A stretch of DNA of 64,000 bases from Theodoxus fluviatilis (GCA_034096865.1 JAWQFJ010000496.1:72501-136500); one strand, 5' to 3'; positions 1-14,933 are shown, numbered from the stretch's first letter. Notes: generated from the sequence alone by a model not told the origin. Made by a program: numbers and translations.

Positions 1-852
1 TAGCCGTGCAACCCGTGCTGTCTGAACCCGTGACCCGCCTTCGGTAGCGGCGTGCAGGAGGTGTGCACCCCGCTCTCCTTGACGTCGTGAGTGATGTACA
101 ATCTCTGAACCGAGCTCTACGGCGACGCCTGTTTCCCTCTGAACGATTTGGGACTGTTACGGCTGAGGTCGAAATGCAAAACGCTTCTCCGGAACAAGTG
201 AGGTTTTCCTGTCCTCAGTTTGTTACTGCTGGCGTGTTTTATAACAATTGTAAAGCCTTTTGGCCCTCGGCTAGAGTAATGTTCACCTTGTACATGTTTG
301 TATGCCTGCACGCCTCTTTGCGCAGGTGTTGTCGCGGCGTGGGAGTGTTTGCGCACGTGCAAATGCCCTTGTAAGCGTGAGGCTCTATGATTAACCGAGT
401 ATTGGGAAAAAGTCAAAACCTCATTATTAGAAATGACAGCGTATGGAAAGATTAAGGAAAGAATGTTGGAGCATGACAGGACATCGAAAAATATTTTTTG
501 TTGTAGTTTTCTAAGTTAAGAAGGGGGTCGAAAGAACGTAAGGAGTCGTCAGCTAGGTAGACAACATGCAGACAGAGGAATGCAAGCAAGCGCCAACACG
601 GATCGTTACAAAAGAAACACCCACACGTGTTCCGGATGAAGACCACGGAAAAATCGAGTGCTTGTGATTGACAGGCTCCCACTGTCGAATGTCATCACAT
701 GCACACAAAAGCCAAGTACAGCTACAATACTTAGCAGACGAACAAACAGGCAGGTTGGCAAGCACGTATAGGCAGACAGGGAGGCAGGCAGAGAGTCAGG
801 TAGAGATAAATAAATAAGTAGACAGATGGGCTAGCCGACCGATCGAACGGCA
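1..852. other. Unique sequence, nothing recognised
   Basis: No coding, RNA or repeat feature is supported apart from short AGGCAG and AAATAAAT runs at 775-830. Confidence 0.5.
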
Positions 853-1345
853 GACACACACACATACACACACACGCACACATACACACACACACGCACG
901 CACGCACAAACGCGCACGAAATCACGCACATGAACACACAAATATTCACTCACAAACACATACAAACGCACACAGAACACATGCACATACACACGCAACA
1001 CACGTACTTTTATTTACATATACATGTATACACACATACTCATACATATACATGTACACATTCACACACACATTTACACACACACGCACTTACATACACA
1101 CACACACTTACACACACACACACACACTCAAACACAAACGCACATACACACGTACGTACTCACTCATTCATCTACACATACACATGTACACACTCACTCA
1201 CTCACTCACTCACTCACTCACTCACTCACTCACTCACTCACTCACTCACTCACTCACTCACTCACTCACTCACTCACTCACTCACTCACTCACTCACACT
1301 CACACACACACACGTGAGTACATGTATACATACACGCACGCACAC
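853..1345. repeat. Degenerate (CA)n with a perfect (ACTC)n core
   Basis: About 490 bp of CA/TACA/CACG repeats enclosing about 26 perfect ACTC units at 1192-1296. Frames through it read as His-Thr or Thr-His-Ser-Leu repeats and are not genes. Confidence 0.95.
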
Positions 1346-2869
1346 ACAATAAGGCTGTGCCAGACGTCCACAGGGACGGAGCAGGTAGCCCCACGCTTGA
1401 TTACTCGCCAATCCTGCCCTCGCCGACTTTGTCCTGATACTGATTCTGCCCATTAGGCACAGATAATGGCAAAAAGCCAGCAACTCTTCCCCTCGTATTG
1501 ATTTTGTTTCACTTCCTCTTCGATTTGCTGCTGTTGATGACCGTGCTACTGCTAACTGCTGTTGGTGATGCTACCGCCGAGCCACGCGAAATTGAAAGTG
1601 TCTTTCTCTCTAATAGTAGCCAGCTTCCAGTATCGCTACCAGCTCTGAAAGCGCTTGGACTGGTAGCAGAGCCGAGCGGAACGGCGGTCCTGTAGTGCGC
1701 GGCTCTTGTCTGATCCGACAAACATCATCATTTATTAAAAGGGCTGGTGGCTTTGTGGCGGAAACAGGCCCAGGTCCACGTCTTCCCCGCCCCACCGTCA
1801 CGGTCTCCTTGGCGCCCCTGACCTACATAGTCAGTCATGCGCGAGCTGGAGGAGTCAAGGAGGGGAGGGGAGTAGGGACAGATGAGGAAGGGGGACTCAA
1901 TCAGTCGTGATGGTTGCAATGGAGCTCGGAGCTCTTGATAAATCGCGCTGATCTGCATTGCACTGATGGCAGAAGTGGTGGTGATTGAGCCTTACAGTCC
2001 ATAAATTCCCCGTCCTGTCCTGAGGCGCCTTTGCAAAAGTTATTTGCCGATGTTGTTTGTTTCGATGAGGCAGCTTGATTTGCTATGACCCAATGCGGTG
2101 GGAATTAACGTGTGATTAACACTGTCCGGGTTACAAATGGACACGGTGTCAGTCAGTGTAGATCCTATGGAGGAGGTGATTGTTCATTGCCTATCTGCCT
2201 CCATTACGTCAGCGAATTGCTTGTCACAATTGTACGATGGAGAGCGACCATGTGAAAGTGAGAGATGGGCTTATTAATCTTCAGTCTACGCTTACGCTTG
2301 CGACGAGAGAGAAGGAGAAGACTATAGTTGTTCTGCAGACTTCCCGCGGTAATTGTTCTCCTTGCCTGTGCGCATGCTGTGTTAAAACTGCTTTGAGTGA
2401 TCACATCGGCAAATAAAGGTATCTGTGATTGAATTTGTCTCTGAATCGAATTTAGGCAGTCGTCTAATTTGGGGATGCGCACTTCTAGAATTGACTCGGT
2501 TAATGAAAGACTTAATCGGCGGATTGTTTGGTGTAACAAGCAAATCGTGATGGATGATCCTAGCTGCAGTAACAGGCAGCGCTGACGGGGAATCTTCGGT
2601 CTTCCCCCTGGCTGCGAATTGGGCTGCAATTAACACGGTAGAAATCATCAGCGACAAGTCGCACACGGCCAATTCTCCGCCGCGGCTGCTGTGGGAGGGT
2701 GGGGGAGGGGCAACAGCGACGGCTATCGGCGGATCTGCCAATGATTCAATGAGCTGTAAAATGCTGCAGACCTGAGGGGCGATGGCGGGGCCGCCTTCAG
2801 GGCCGCAGGGTCGACTGGCCGTGCGCCTCATCAGGTCCAGGCATCTTTCACCCGTCTGCATTCCAGCCC
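1346..2869. other. Unique sequence, no gene; homeodomain-core cluster at 2400-2660
   Basis: No exon with a credible frame was found. 2400-2660 is repeat-free and carries several TAAT/ATTA cores (GTCTAATTTG, GGTTAATGA, CTTAATCGG, GCAATTAAC), which would suit an enhancer. The rest shows nothing. Confidence 0.4.
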
Positions 2870-3962
2870 ATCCTCCCCCAGCCCCGTCACCCTACACCGC
2901 CCAGCCAGTGCTAAGTGTGCCTCGCCCCACCCCCCTCCTCGCCGCCCCTTCGCCTCGCAGCGCCCCTGATCCCCATCCACAGATACTCCCCTCTCATCCA
3001 CCCTCCTACGGCCTCCGTTTCACCACCCCCTTCCCTTCCTGAAGTCTACCCTTTCTCTATTACCTTCTCCTTTCTCTTTTCTCCCGCTGCCTCTTTGCCT
3101 GCCCCCTCCCTCTCTTTCCAGCCCTCCACGCCTCCACATCGCTGCTCCGCCTCCTCTCTTTGCCTCAACCCCAGGCCCGAGCTGGGCGAATAGCACAAGG
3201 AGGAATGATAATTATGTCATCCTTTGTGGAGGCTGCGATAGGCAACCGCATTCTCCACGCTGAGCCGTTCTAACTGGCGCGGCTGCGCGGAGCGATATCT
3301 AGAGAGGCGTGGAGTGAGGAGTCTGTCCGCAGTGCCCTCAGGGGCCGCCTCACGCTGTCTCGGCCCACGCCTTCCGCGCTTATCAAGGCCGCTCCGAGAT
3401 TTCAGGAGTGACAGTTCGCAATGCCGTCTCCTTGCCGCCTTGCTCGCTGGCCAAGACGCTGGCCCTGCCCAGTTGCAGCTGCTTTGTGAATGAAGAGAAA
3501 GTGTTGTGTGCACAATAAACAATTTCATTGCGGTTGGCAGACGTCTTTTGTTTTTGTCTGTCTCAAGAGAAAGCGAACGAAGAAGAGTCGTTTGTGCCAG
3601 TCCACATAATTATGTGGCTGGCCTGTTGTGAAAGTAGGCTGAGAACGGCTCAAGCGCTTGCTTATCCTCACAGCTAAGAGCTGCGGCTTTATTTTATTGG
3701 ATGAAGCTAGGTTCCTGGTACTGACGATGCGAACCGAGGCCGAATGCTCTTGGACCGCACACCACATAACACGTCAAAGAGCGTCCACATAGCAGATAGA
3801 GTCGTGTCGGCCTATGGGGTCGTTCTCGTTGCCTCCAGACTGGGGCCTATCACGTGGCGCTACGCCACCGCCCTCGGAGCGCGTCCGAGTGGTGGTTTGC
3901 TGGTAACAAGGTGTTAACCGGCTTGCCCGCCTCGCTTCCCCAGCCTTCCCCGCGACCCCCTT

Positions 3963-3965
<3 letters not shown>
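2870..3965. other. C-rich low-complexity block then unique sequence
   Basis: 2870-3175 is G-poor C/T-rich sequence. 3190-3960 is unique with short inverted motifs such as CACATAATTATGTGG (3602-3616). No gene is seen. Confidence 0.5.
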
Positions 3966-4790
<825 letters not shown>

Positions 4791-7700
4791 GGTGCTATCC
4801 TGTCTAGTCGTCTGCCTATTTAGTTTTCTGTCTTCCTGCCCAGTCTGTTAATCTGGTTTCTCTCTTTGTTGCCTGGCCACATATGCATGTCTGCAAAATT
4901 GTCAGTCAGATTCTGCACCAGTCCACCATGAACGTTTATTCAGTTGTTCCTGTGTTTCTCTCCCATGCGCAGTTGTTGATCTACCAGTGAAACTGATGTC
5001 GTTGATATTTATTTTTGTTTATGTTTAATGTGTGCCTGCATGGTTGTTGTCATGCTGTTTTCACGTGGCTTCTACCCAATACGTCTGTTGTTAGGTCATT
5101 GTTTCCCTTTGAGCCGATACTGATTAATCTTCCTGTACGCTAATAGTGCAGCATGATGTTGATCTGTCTTGGTGTCTGGCCTACTGTCAGCCGACACCGC
5201 ATCAACACATGTCAACCTCTCTCGTTTACGGACGCGCACGCTTAATTGTCGTAAGCTTCTGGGCGTGGTCCTTCCCACCTTCTCTGTCCGCCTTTTCCAT
5301 GTACACGTAATGTTGCATTTGGCTGCACACTCACATCTAACTGCAGCTTCGACCGCCTTTATCAGTTTGCCTCATCCTTGAAATATGCTCATTACCTGCC
5401 TGCAACTGTCACTCCTGGTGTCTGTGAGTCCCCCTCTGTTCCTGCTGTTTGACTGCCAAGAAACTCTCACATCAATGATGACACGACTTGCTGCTTGAGA
5501 TTGGGACAAAGCAGTGTTAACTCTCTCCGCCTTCATCGTCTGTCTGTGTCTGTCTCTCTTAGTCTTTCTGTGTGGCTGGCTGGCTGCCCGTCTGTCTGTC
5601 TGACGCCCTGTATGGATGACTAGTGCGATCGTCTGTTTGGCATGCTGGCTGGCTGGCTGGCTGTCTGCCTATCCACCTGGTTGCCTATCCACCTGGCTGC
5701 CTGTCTGCCTGGCTGGCTGACTGATAAAACTCGCTGGCTGGCTAATTGACTCGCTTGCTGGCTATCTGTCTGTTTGTCTTTGTCTGTCCTTAAGTCCGTC
5801 AGTCTGTGTCTCCGCTTGTTAAAGCTGCTGATTCGCTAGATGTGGTGCAGTGCACGTGTCTGTGCAAACTACTACAGCTGTGGCCACGTGATGCATGCCC
5901 AACTTTTTAAGCCTTGGAAAGACTCCATGCGTCCACGCGCACTCAAGCAAGGAGAGCAGCTCCAACGAGAACGGTCTGAATTTAGACTCATGACTTACAC
6001 AGCTTCGGATCTTGCTGGATCCACCCTGGCATTCTCTCCATCTGCTCTATCCAACCCCCCACCCCCAAACTATCCCTACCCTTATTTCCTCCACTCCCCA
6101 CCCACCCCCAACATCCATCCTTTTCCACAGCTCCTTTCTCAGTGCACCCGTGCTGAGCGGCGGCAGCTTTCATGCACCCCTCACCGCTTTACTCGACTGC
6201 TTTCAATAAATCCTCGATAGTGTTTAGTGCTCTCTAGTCATCCTAAGAATTAACGCGCGATGTAGGTCGACAGCCCAATGAATGGCATTATCCAGAAATG
6301 GAAAGCAGTTCAAGAACTAGATATAACCTGTTAACTTTGAATGTTTGAGAAGAATGCTTCTGTGACAACTTTAGCCAAAGCGAAATCATATGCAGTGGGT
6401 TTGTATCACATCAGGTGCTGAGGTTACATTTGTCTTCTCCGATGTCCAGTGAATAGAATTTTTCATTGCAAATGGATACGTGTGGAGTCATCGACCAAAG
6501 CTGTCCCCGTTCTATAAAGATCTGTTTAGACAAACTTGTCAGCAAATGTGCGCTGCATGCTGGGTTCATAGGGCAGTTTGCCTTTATACAAGCGAAACAC
6601 TGTGCGGCTGGAAGGAGAATGGAGGAATGTGTAGTTCGTGAACCAGCGTTATTGAAGTAGTTAGCGTCCGTTGGAAATCAAACTGCCCAATAAACGGAGG
6701 AGGATGTGGTCAGGATGAGGCTTCGGTGAGAACTACGCTGTGGGATCCGGGGTAAACCGCTCACTCTCTGACCTGTGACTGACCCTCGATTCCTCTACGT
6801 TGTAACTAGATCTGCATCATGAATCGGTAGATTCCTGGCGGACGTTTGACCACGCCAAACAGGGCAGCGATTTCGAGACCGAGCCCAGCCTCGTCCACGC
6901 GCAATCTACCCCCTGCCCCCTCACTCCCCCCTCTACTTCCCCCCACCCCCCATTTTACTTTCCCTCATAGTGCCCATGTGTGCCTCATCCCGTTTTGGAT
7001 GCCCCTTCACATCTTCTGGCGTCCCACGACCACTGGTGTCCATCTAGCAGTCACACCCCCACTCTCCCCTCCTTTTAAGCCCCCCCCCCCCCCCCGTGCC
7101 CTCAAACAGTTCACTGTCCACCTGCACCTGATGGAATAGCCAACGAAGTCGGTCCCCGTGGAAGACAAGACTGCAGAGAGGTAAGAAGGAGAAGACGCCA
7201 TGGAATATGGGTATGAAGGAGGAGCTGACCAGAAGCCATCGCGCTTGACATGAAAAATCAAAGGTCATCGTGGCTGTCCGTGTTCCCCCTCCTCCTTCCC
7301 CTCCCCCCCTCTCTGGCTGTCCTCCTTAGCCACATCTAATCTCTGTATCCTTTGCCCTCCTCAAAATGGCTTATTCAAAACTCGCTTTCACGCACACACA
7401 CGCGCGCACGTACGCAGAAACTTACGCGAGCGCGTACATACACACACAAACATATGCACGCGCAAACATTAACACGCGCGTGCGCTCTCACTCATACACA
7501 CGCTTATACACACATGCTAATGCAACAAACACAAACGCACGCACGCAAACGCTCCCGTCCTTCCGAGTGTACATCTCCATCCGTCTATTTCCTCCTGTGG
7601 AGCGGTGTGTAGGAATGTACGTTTGAAAGGAACTGGATCAGACAGTCTGTGGAAGGGAAAAGGAAGAATCTTCAACGTCTGGCGACTGTGCCTCAGAAGT

Positions 7701-8097
7701 TGTGGAGGCTTACCTGCTCTGTACGCTGAAAGAAGCAGCTTGATGAGAAAGCCTGGCACACAGCTGACTGACTTAATGAGCTCTGCATTCTGTGGTCGTA
7801 CAGTCTGCCTGACCCTGTCTTGGATCTATTGGTGTGTTGGATCTGCCTCTAGCCCTTCCTTGCTGCCCTATATATAAAAATTGGTTTTGTAAGACGGATG
7901 CTGTGAGATTATGCTTGCAAACAACGCACGATTAGATGGCAGCTGAATGTTGGATACAGACATGGGACTCCATTGCTGAGCGAGTTCAAAATTGTCTTAC
8001 AGTCATGCTTGAATGACGCTTCTATCACAGGCGTTTGAATGTTGTGATCCGTTCCTTCCTCCCTCTCTCCTCCCTCTCTCTCTCTCCTCCCTTCACC
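4791..8097. other. Unique sequence with C-rich blocks
   Basis: Apart from the tetranucleotide region at 5530-5820, it holds C-rich G-poor blocks at 6036-6125 and 6890-7100 and a degenerate CA/CG region at 7389-7550. No gene is supported. Confidence 0.5.
5530..5820. repeat. Degenerate (CTGG/CTGT)n tetranucleotide region
   Basis: Runs of GGCT and TGTC with many interruptions, including two copies of CCTATCCACCTGG near 5668-5697. Confidence 0.85.
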
Positions 8098-8135
8098 CCC
8101 CCCCCCCCTTCCAATTTCCTTCCCCCCTCCCCCCT

Positions 8136-8210
<75 letters not shown>

Positions 8211-8991
8211 TCTCTCTCTCTCTCCCTCCCTGTTTGACTATCAGTTTCAGTCCGTCTGTCTTGCACACACCTTACCACTGCTCCCGCCTTCCAACTTACT
8301 TCAAATTGGGCCGCTCCACATAATTATTATATTGCACTAGGCTTGCATTCTTTCACTTGTGATCGTTTGTTTGATTGTTAATTTGATTCAAAGCTTTCCG
8401 GTCTTCATTGTATGGCCATAGGCCTCATTTCTTTTTCGACGCAGCCATGCCACAGTACTCTCCCTGCTCTCTGTAGTCACACCTGAAGTCCTAAACCTGG
8501 CTGCATACTCCACTTTACACAGCACGGCACGGTATTAGTGCGCGCAGTGCAACCCAGCACATCACAGCACAACACACATTCACTTTCTCTTTCTCCACCT
8601 TTGCCCTCAAACTCTCCCTCTTCACCATCCCCACCCCCTATCCCCCTCCCAATACCGTATACCACTACCACCCGCCCAGACCCTTTGTGCACTCCTGCTG
8701 TCTCTACCCCATCCCAACCCCCCAACCCCCTCAACTTCCTTTCTGAAAATGGGCGAGGCTTGCTCCGTGTAGGTTGCTCGTCCCATTGCCATCCAGTTCC
8801 TATCTTCCCCCCTACACGTCACCCCACCCCTCCCTGCCCCTCTCTCCACCACCCCCATCCTCTCCTCCTCTTAACCAACCCACCCTCCTTTTCCCCCAAC
8901 TCTTTCTCAGTTTCACGAGAAATTTTCCACGGTGAATTTCTACCGCAATTGACACATTTTCAAGCTTAAGGTTGCATGTTAGGATCCCCCC

Positions 8992-9068
<77 letters not shown>
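8098..9068. repeat. Two C-tract plus (CT)n arrays with a C-rich block between
   Basis: C-runs then (CT)n at 8098-8230 and again at 8986-9068. Between them, 8590-8900 is a G-poor CCCCACC-type stretch. The rest (8231-8590) is unique with nothing recognised. Confidence 0.9.
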
Positions 9069-9071
<3 letters not shown>

Positions 9072-10014
9072 TGCTATTTGCTGTTTCCCTGTCACTCAGA
9101 ATATGCCCCCATGCAGCATTGGTTTCACGCTGTAGATTCAGGTATAAAGACCTGCGCAGTCAGGAGCTGTAGCGTAGTGCGAATGCATTACAGCGCACTG
9201 CCAAATTCAATGCCGTTTCCCCCTTCAATGCTGTCTATTACTATTAGTGATGGCTACACCTGATTACCATCAATAACGACTCCGCTTGAGCACCCAGCAA
9301 ACTACTCAAAAGCTACTGCACGCGTACAGACATCCTCCCATTGATATTGAGTTGGTGTGTGAGTGCTGTAAACCTTTACAAGTTTGCCCCATACATCCCT
9401 GATACATGTGTCCAAAGTGGCGTGTTTTGATGAATTCAGTCCGTTACTACGACTTCTAAACTTCTTGCATGTCTCATTATCCCTGTCTCAGTGGCCTGAC
9501 TGCAGAATTTGAACCAGTGAACTCTACTATTCACACATTGGTCCATTGTGTGGTAGTAGGCCATGCCTTATCAACGGTTGAATACTCCTCCCCTTTCCAG
9601 GGGAAGTGGGAATTGCACTCTCTGACCTTTTGGATGACTAGTTGAATTGAAATGCCCGCCATCTTCCTCCCTCCCTCCGTTCATGCATCCTTCCCACAGT
9701 ACACGTTGTCTTGTCCACCACTCAGTTCCCCATCCCCCTGTGTGTTGGGGATAAGAATAGATCTACCGGGTCTCTGTAGATCCCTGAAGGAGAATAATAC
9801 AAAAATGTATATTTGCCTTGCTTTGCTCCAACCAGCTCTAGTGATTTTCGTGATTAGTGATCTTGTATAGCCTTCAAAAGCTTACTGTCAAATTCATCAA
9901 TTCCATTATTTCATCTCGGTTGCCCTCTTCACGTGTTGCACCTATATTCCTGTATTCTACACTGCTGACCGTTGATTGACCTCCATCCGTCATACAAACA
10001 TACGCCGTCTCCAT
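9069..10014. other. Unique sequence, nothing recognised
   Basis: Repeat-free, with no credible exon or RNA gene. Confidence 0.5.
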
Positions 10015-10870
10015 CCACATCCATCTATCATCCATCCACCCATCCATCCACCCATCCATCCATCCGTCCCACCCTCCCTCCATCCATGCAGCATCCATTC
10101 ACCACCCACCCATCCACCTAACCATCCATCCTTTCACCAACCCACCCATCATCCATGCATTTATCTAATCATCCGTGCACCATTCTTTCATCCATGCAGC
10201 ATTAATCCACAATTCATCCACCACTCACCCATCCACCTATCTACCAATCCATCCATCCATCCATCCATCCATCCAATTATCCATCCATCCATCCACCCAT
10301 ACATCCACCTGTTCGTCCACGCACCTATCCATACATACATTCACCCATCCAAGCACTCATCCAACAATCTATCCACCCATCCCCGCACCCATCCCCGCAC
10401 CCATCCATCCACCCATCTATCCACCCACCAATCCAAGAACACATCCGTCGATTGATCCATCCATTTATCCATCCACCTATTCATCTACGCACCCATCCAC
10501 CCACCCATCCATCCATCCATCCCTCCACCCTTCCCTCTCTCCCTCCCTCCCTCCATCCATCCATCCATTCATCTATCCTCCCATCCATCCATCCATCCAT
10601 CCAACCACTCATCCAACGATCCACCCATCCATCCAACCATCCATCCACCCTTCCATCCATCCATCCTTCCATCCATCCATCCATCTATCCACCCATCCAT
10701 CTATGCTTCCATCCCTCCCTCCCTCCCTCCATGTATCCATCCATCCATCCATCCATCCTTCCATTCATCCATCCTTCCTTCCTTCCATCCATTCTTCCAT
10801 CCATCCATCCATCGTCCATCCGTCCTTCCATCCATCTATCTATGCCTCCATCCATCCATTGCTTCTTTGC
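10015..10870. repeat. Degenerate (ATCC)n array of about 850 bp
   Basis: CATC/CCAT repeats with ACCC, CTCC and TTCC variants. Long His-Pro-Ser-Ile frames (up to 277 residues) arise only from the repeat. Confidence 0.95.
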
Positions 10871-11329
10871 CTATTAAAATTAATTGACTGCATCCAGCCC
10901 TATTATTGTACACTATTATTATCTACACATCAATGGCGTATGACGAACCGGCTCGATTTTTCTGTAAAGAGATCGCGGCTTCGTTCAGTAACAGAAGGAA
11001 TGAAGTAACTGCTCGTAACTTTTGCAAGCATTTACAAAACGCTGTTGCTTTAGCATGCCTTTGAGTGTTTGAGTAGCTGACGGCACTATTGCTCGAGAGT
11101 GTTAGCATGGAGCGGTCGTTGATATGTGGGTGTGTGTTCGACTGCGTGACTCAAGGACGACCGCGTCAAACCCTATGAGGCGCTCAGCTGTGCGTTGCAG
11201 GACGGCGTCAGCCAACATGGTTCATTCAGACCCAGTTGTCAATGGGAACGCTGACGTGTGGTGCTAGCGCTGCAACAGGACACAGTGGAGTAGACTCAAA
11301 CTGTCTTGCCTGGCTTGGTTACGTTTGGT

Positions 11330-11739
11330 TGCGCGTGTGTGTCTGTGTGCGTGTGTGTGTGTGTGTGTGAGCGCGCGTGCGCGTGCATGTGTGTGTGCGC
11401 ACGCGTGCATGTGTGGTTGTGCGCGCGCGCGTGTGTGTATGTGTGCTTGTACATATGTGTGGGTGCGTGTGTTTGTGTATGCTCGTGTGTGTGTGCGTAT
11501 GTGCATGCGTGTGTGTGCCTGCGCGCGTGCGTGCGTGCGTCTGAGCGTGCATGCGTGCGTGAGCGAGAATGCGTGCGTGTATGTGTGTGAGTGCGTGTGT
11601 ATGTGTGTGTGCGTGTGTGTGTGTGTGCATGCGTGTGTGCATGCTTGTGTGTGTGCATGCTTGTGTGTGTGCATGCGTGTGTGTGTGCGTGCGTGCGTGT
11701 GTGTGTGAGCGAGTAAGTATGTATCTGATATTTATGTGA

Positions 11740-11772
<33 letters not shown>

Positions 11773-11905
11773 TTGTATGTGTGCGTGCTTTGTGTGCGTG
11801 TGTATATGCTTGTGTATGTGTGTCTATGTGTGTGATGGGTGTGTGTGTCTGTGTGTGTTTGTTTAAATGTGTGATGCGTGTGTGTGTGCGCGTGCGCGTG
11901 TGCAT
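11330..11905. repeat. Alternating TG/CG/CA tract
   Basis: About 575 bp of almost continuous purine-pyrimidine alternation: GTGTGT mixed with GCGCGC and GCATGC blocks, for example 11368-11430. Confidence 0.93.
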
Positions 11906-12090
11906 GCTTGCGAAAACGTACTATACTTCAAAGATAGTTTACGGTGTTTTGTTGTAGGCTCCCATAATTGCCTGCCTCCCTAACGTGTATTCTTGGCACC
12001 TCCTGTCATGATGACGGCGATTTTCAGATGTTGTTTACATTCTTATATATACAGTGTATATGTTTTTGTCTCCGTCTCTGTCTTCTTCTT

Positions 12091-12120
12091 CTCTCTCTGT
12101 CTCTGTCTCTCTCTTCTTCC

Positions 12121-12182
<62 letters not shown>

Positions 12183-12792
12183 GACGAGTTTATTTGTCTG
12201 TCGTAACTGGCAGAGGTTTATAGGAAAAGTTATATCTACATGGAAAATTCGTTTGTGCGTCATTACTTGTCTCTCTCTGATGCTTGGATGAGGATCAACA
12301 CAGTTATCTGTAATCATGTTACAGTGCTAGCGGTCGAACTGATGAGTATCTTATGGAAGTGGATAGACACCTTACGTGTACACATTTACAATCTCCTGTA
12401 ATACACGATAATTATTCGAAAGTCAGAGGCTTATAAATCAATACAGTAATTCAGAATGCAAAGTTAATTCAGGACGGGTACTCGTGCTAGGACAGTGCAT
12501 TCTTGGTAAATTGGTATGATGCGTTTTCATGCGCGCACAAGATTTAGTCAAAAATGAATGACAGAGAGGTTTTAGAAAAATAGCATTGATGTAACCCTGA
12601 CCTGTGTGAATGTTTTCTCATGCGTGCTAGTGAAACGGTACTTGGAATCTCTGCTCTCAAAACATTTGTATTCAAGTGTCTTACGGAATTTACGCAGTTC
12701 TTCCTTCGAGGGCTAATCACAGCCCTCCATATTCACCCCCCCCCCTCCCCCCCCCCCGCTCCCCCCCCCCCCCCCCCGCCCCCCCCCCCTCC

Positions 12793-12857
<65 letters not shown>

Positions 12858-12880
12858 TCTCTTTCTCTCTCTCTCTCTTC
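12091..12880. repeat. (CT)n arrays and a C-rich tract
   Basis: (CT)n at 12091-12179. C-runs at 12736-12795 flow into (CT)n at 12796-12879. The 12181-12735 interval is unique with nothing recognised. Confidence 0.9.
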
Positions 12881-14633
12881 TGTTGACGAGTTCATTTCCT
12901 TGGGGCTCATTACTTGCTTCTTGACGGAGCATCAGATATCTTCACGTTGGCATTCCTCGTCTCTCTCCATCCGCGCGCACGCACGCTCGTTGCTCTCCCC
13001 CTCCGCATCAGGCCCCCACCCCACCCCACCCCACCCCCGGCTAGCAGGAATCGCTGGCAGCCTCCGCAGCCGCAGCGTGGGCACTGCCACACCGAAGTAT
13101 TGCGTGAGGAGCCACTCGTCCCTATTGATATATTTATAACTCGCTCTGTGCAGTCGGTATGTAATTAGCATCACTTACAGCATCATCCGTGAAACATCCC
13201 ACTTCGGATGCGAGAGGTGCCTCATCCGACCCTCCCAGCCCACTGCAAGCGCCCCTCAGCCCTCTTCCTCTGCATGTGGAAACGGCGCACGTGCGGTAAA
13301 GGTCCACTGGCTGACAGAGGGGAGGCAGCTTGCCGCCTTGGCAGACCCCCGCAGCGGACTTGTTTCGTTATCTGACAGAGCAGGGCTTGTCGCTAATTGT
13401 CCAACTGTCGGTCTGGGTGGATTTTTGCCCTCGTTCTGTCTGCGTCCCCCACCCCGCCATCTGTCCCGCCACGGAGTGGTGCTGGAGTGGCGTCAGGTGA
13501 CGAGATGGGAAGATAGGCATCCAATTGATTTAATTTCGTCAATGTCGCGTTTGCAGGGATTAGGGATAAGGGTCTGCGGTGGAGGAACAATTAATTAACA
13601 CTGAAACATCGCAATAAAAACTTTGCAGAGAATGCAAAGCTGGGTAAGAAATGACTACCTTTTGAAAGGTTTTTTTTGTAATCATGCTTATTATGACTCA
13701 TAAATGTGCTTTAAAAAAATTATACAAAAGACTGCTTTAGTGTTCATCAAGTACAAAATTTATGTAATGATGAAATGATAATCCGAAAACTATATGCATC
13801 ACTTTTTGTTCCTAGGTTCTTTCCTTTCTCCTCAAAGATAAAACAGCGATATTTTTGTGAATTCGTTGCAAAAATCAATATCAAGTCTTGAAAATAGTGC
13901 GTATCATTACCCAGTACTACATAGTTTTCGTCATTGCTGTCCTTTCCATCTTTGCACCACGCAGAGAAAAACTTCTCTTTGGGGAAAACCCCCCAAAGGA
14001 AGACAAATAGACTACTAGTATTATAAATCTTTGTAAAAATTGTCAGTGGTTGTCTACAATGTGATTTCGTTAATGCGGTTTGCCAGCGCTACCGTCGGAT
14101 AAATTCTAGTGTCTTCTCTGCAACAATGATATTATATTTATTATATATGATGAATATAAACAACAGTATTATTATATCTATTATATATAACATGTGCGTG
14201 TTTGTGTGTGTAATATTTGTGATACTTTGTATTCAAAGTTACAGTGGACTACCAGTCTTCATACCAAACTAATGTATTGTCCATGCTTACATTATCTTCT
14301 TTTAATCCTTCTTGAATATTACGTGCCTTCTATCAAACCTGCTTACTCACTGGCAAACTTCTGTCTTCAATTTCCCACCTACCTGACTACCAACTATCTA
14401 CTTATGTAGACTTTCTCCCCAAAGATATCTAACATTCTTGCAGTCATGGAGATAATTCTACTGTAATTATGAATCACTATGATTCAGTCCTACGATGTTT
14501 TACAGATACTGGTGATATTCTTTTGTTGCTTTACGTGTGCATTGACGTGTGCCCCTTTATATGCATCCTCTTAGGCATCGGGTCGCTGTGAGAAATATAG
14601 CTGGAAGAGTAATAAAGATTGTCAGTCCGTCCA

Positions 14634-14636
<3 letters not shown>
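12881..14636. other. Unique sequence; motif-rich block at 13420-13610
   Basis: 13500-13600 contains CAATTGATTTAATTTCG, GGGATTAGGG (an OTX-type GGATTA) and CAATTAATTAAC, and could be a regulatory element. 14120-14190 is AT-rich. No gene is seen. Confidence 0.4.
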
Positions 14637-14697
<61 letters not shown>

Positions 14698-14836
14698 TGT
14701 GTGTCCGTGCGCAAGTGTATATGTGTACTTGTCTGTCTGCCTGCCTGCGTGCGTGCGTGCGTGCGTGCGCGTGTCTGCGTCTGCGTCTGCGTCTGTCTCT
14801 CTCTCAGACTGCCTAGGTGACCCAGTGTCTGTCTGT

Positions 14837-14932
<96 letters not shown>
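14637..14932. repeat. (TG)n, TGCG, and (TG)n(AG)n arrays
   Basis: (GT)n at 14637-14704, GCGT/GTCT repeats to 14805, then (GT)n at 14838-14913 passing into (AG)n at 14914-14932. Confidence 0.93.

Positions 14933-14933
<1 letters not shown>

Noticed and set aside
10175..11008. 277-residue His-Pro-Ser-Ile frame
   Set aside because: It is a direct translation of degenerate (ATCC)n with no domain, start context or splice signals.
12330..12360. CTGATGAG near 12338 as another hammerhead core
   Set aside because: No stem II and no GAAA follow.
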